Positions 62,829 through 64,000 of a stretch of DNA of 64,000 bases are shown piece after piece (within the stretch, counting starts at the first letter, position 1; the number at the start of each line of letters is the position of its first letter). Origin of the DNA: Bradyrhizobium manausense (lineage in GTDB: Bacteria > Pseudomonadota > Alphaproteobacteria > Rhizobiales > Xanthobacteraceae); assembly GCF_018130615.1 (NCBI RefSeq), contig NZ_JAFCKB010000008.1:62001-126000 (forward strand), read 5' to 3'. A program made the translations under genes and the position numbers. Below the pieces are notes generated by a model, which saw nothing but the letters and a program-made list of their open reading frames with translations, had not been told where the DNA came from and did not search any database.

Positions 62829-63032
62829 ATGTCTACTTTGACCGACAATTCGATGACAAATCATCATGCACTGGGCCTGATCCAGCAGATCGGCGAGACG
62901 CTCCATGTCTGGCATGAGCGCTATCGGACCCGGCGTGAGCTGACCAACTGGACCGCCCGTGATCTCCACGACGTCGGCCTGTCCTGGACCGACATTGCCT
63001 ACGAGGCCGACAAACCCTTCTGGCGGGCCTGA
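62829..63032 (+). CDS. DUF1127 small basic protein
   Basis: 67 residues, ribosome site AGGAG eight bases before the ATG. C-terminal DUF1127 signature: RTRRELTNWTARDLHDVGLS and DIAYEADKPFWRA. Such small proteins in alphaproteobacteria bind RNA or affect phosphate and carbon regulation. Divergent from a LysR gene. Likely its own promoter. Confidence 0.88.
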   Translation: MSTLTDNSMTNHHALGLIQQIGETLHVWHERYRTRRELTNWTARDLHDVGLSWTDIAYEADKPFWRA

Positions 63033-63100
63033 TTGGCCGCCAGGCCGGCGCCGCCTGATTACTGGGGCGCCGGCGGTCCCTCTTTCTCTGGGCACGTGTC

Positions 63101-63724
63101 ATGACCACCCTCCGCCTGGAAGATCTGAAGCAATACTCGGACGTGGTACGCACCCGGCAAGGCGAGGCGCTCAATGTGCGTTTCGTCGAGCCGCGCGACA
63201 CCGACGAGCTTCAGCACTATTTCCGCTCGCTCTCGACCCGCTCACGCTACAACCGCTTCTTCGGTGCGATCAGCGAGCTGCCGTATGGTCTGTTGCGCGA
63301 CTTCCTGCAGGTGGGTGAGCGCGAACGTTTCACTGTGATCGCGACCAAAATGGTCGACGGCTTCGAGACCATTGTTGCCGAGGCGCGCTATGCCTTGCAT
63401 GCCGAGACTTCGACCCTCGAATTCGGCCTGTCGGTCAACGATCGCTGGCAGGGGCACGGCATCGCGACCGCGCTAATGAAGAACCTGGAATGCCGCGCCG
63501 CTGCGCTCGGAGCCGAGCACATGGTCGGCGACACGCTGCGCTCCAACGAGCCCATGATCTCGCTGGCGCGCAAATCCGGCTTCGCCTTCGTCAACCATCC
63601 CGACGACTGGAAGCTGGTGCGCTTCGACAAGGAGATCCACGTCGCGCCAAAGGACATTCCCTGCGCCAGCTGGCGTCTCGCCGCACTTTCCCGTCAGGCC
63701 GACAGCCCCTCAGCCTCGGTTTGA
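63101..63724 (+). CDS. GNAT-family N-acetyltransferase
   Basis: 207 residues from MTTLRLEDLKQYSDVVRTRQ. GNAT fold: NVRFVEPRDTDELQHYFRSL at the first strand, EARYALHAETSTLEFGLSVN, and acetyl-CoA loop DRWQGHGIATALMKNLECRA; later MVGDTLRSNEPMISLARKSG is motif B. Substrate unknown. Same strand as the DUF1127 gene with 68 bases between. Confidence 0.88.
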   Translation: MTTLRLEDLKQYSDVVRTRQGEALNVRFVEPRDTDELQHYFRSLSTRSRYNRFFGAISELPYGLLRDFLQVGERERFTVIATKMVDGFETIVAEARYALHAETSTLEFGLSVNDRWQGHGIATALMKNLECRAAALGAEHMVGDTLRSNEPMISLARKSGFAFVNHPDDWKLVRFDKEIHVAPKDIPCASWRLAALSRQADSPSASV

Positions 63725-63789
63725 CATCACTCCGAGCCCGGCCTGGCAAAGCCAGAGCCGGGCATTTTTTTGTTCTCACGCCAACGCGC

Positions 63790-64000
63790 CTACTTCCCGG
63801 TGAACGCGGCCTTGCGCTTCTCGATGAAGGCCTGCACGGCCTCCTTGTGATCCGCCGTCGTGGTCAGGCGGACCAGCCGTTCGGCTTCGTGATCCCGGGC
63901 GGTTTCGAAATCGAACAGCAGGGCCTCGTCGAGATTGTCCTTCATGTAGCGCAGCGCGAGGCGCGGGCCATCGGCGAGCGACTTGGCCAGGGCAAAGGCC
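63790..64000 (-). CDS. Enoyl-CoA hydratase/isomerase, C-terminal part (cut by window edge)
   Basis: 70 residues in frame to a TAG at 63790-63792. The end is EAVQAFIEKRKAAFTGK, the typical C-terminal helix of crotonase-fold enoyl-CoA hydratases, preceded by ALAKSLADGPRLALRYMKDN. The active-site half lies outside the window. Confidence 0.8.
   Translation of the reverse strand, partial: AFALAKSLADGPRLALRYMKDNLDEALLFDFETARDHEAERLVRLTTTADHKEAVQAFIEKRKAAFTGK

Overview
The window looks like chromosomal DNA of a Bradyrhizobium-type alphaproteobacterium. It is GC-rich throughout and carries lineage-typical families: a porin-like Omp31/Omp25 barrel, a BA14K protein, an Irr-type Fur regulator, a DUF1127 peptide, MddA, FecR/VCBS secreted proteins, and several Liv- and Dpp-type ABC importers. 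The organism call is inference from gene content and style. No rRNA, tRNA, CRISPR array, integrase, transposase or phage module was seen.

Layout. 1-4.7 kb: 5' part of a HAMP-domain sensor (-), a porin-like outer-membrane protein (-), small proteins and an AEC permease. 4.8-10.7 kb: a dipeptide-type ABC importer operon (-; binding protein, two permeases, fused double ATPase) divergent from a TetR regulator (+). 11-13.2 kb: DUF3313 lipoprotein, DUF2147 protein, a small conserved protein and an Irr-like regulator without a visible heme regulatory motif. 13.2-17.9 kb: two paralogous winged-helix/TPR regulators bracket a methanethiol S-methyltransferase (mddA-like) and a GFA-family zinc enzyme. 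18-28 kb: BA14K protein, fumarase/aspartase-superfamily lyase, M29 aminopeptidase, cupin, amidohydrolase, MBL-fold protein and an ABC-2 exporter. 28-34.9 kb: a Liv-type operon livH-M-G-F, acyl-CoA ligase, livK.

35-52.9 kb is the most interesting part: a LapG-like periplasmic cysteine protease and a tandem LprI-like protein (-) are divergent from a 2466-residue FecR/VCBS/RTX-type secreted giant (+). A CHASE2 adenylate cyclase follows it and, a few genes later, an ABC ATPase and membrane-fusion protein of a type I secretion system. This has the parts of a protease-releasable surface adhesin joined to a cyclic-nucleotide sensor, but no LapD or TolC-like gene is in the window. The adhesin start is odd: an in-frame ATG is followed after three codons by TAG, and the usable start appears to be TTG.

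53-64 kb: AMP nucleosidase, a TPR protein, a DUF1488 protein, an esterase with a CinA-type deamidase, two tandem amidohydrolases with a Rieske ferredoxin, a metabolite:H+ symporter, a LysR regulator, a DUF1127 peptide, a GNAT acetyltransferase and the 3' end of an enoyl-CoA hydratase gene. Palindromic intergenic elements of at least three families are scattered between genes.
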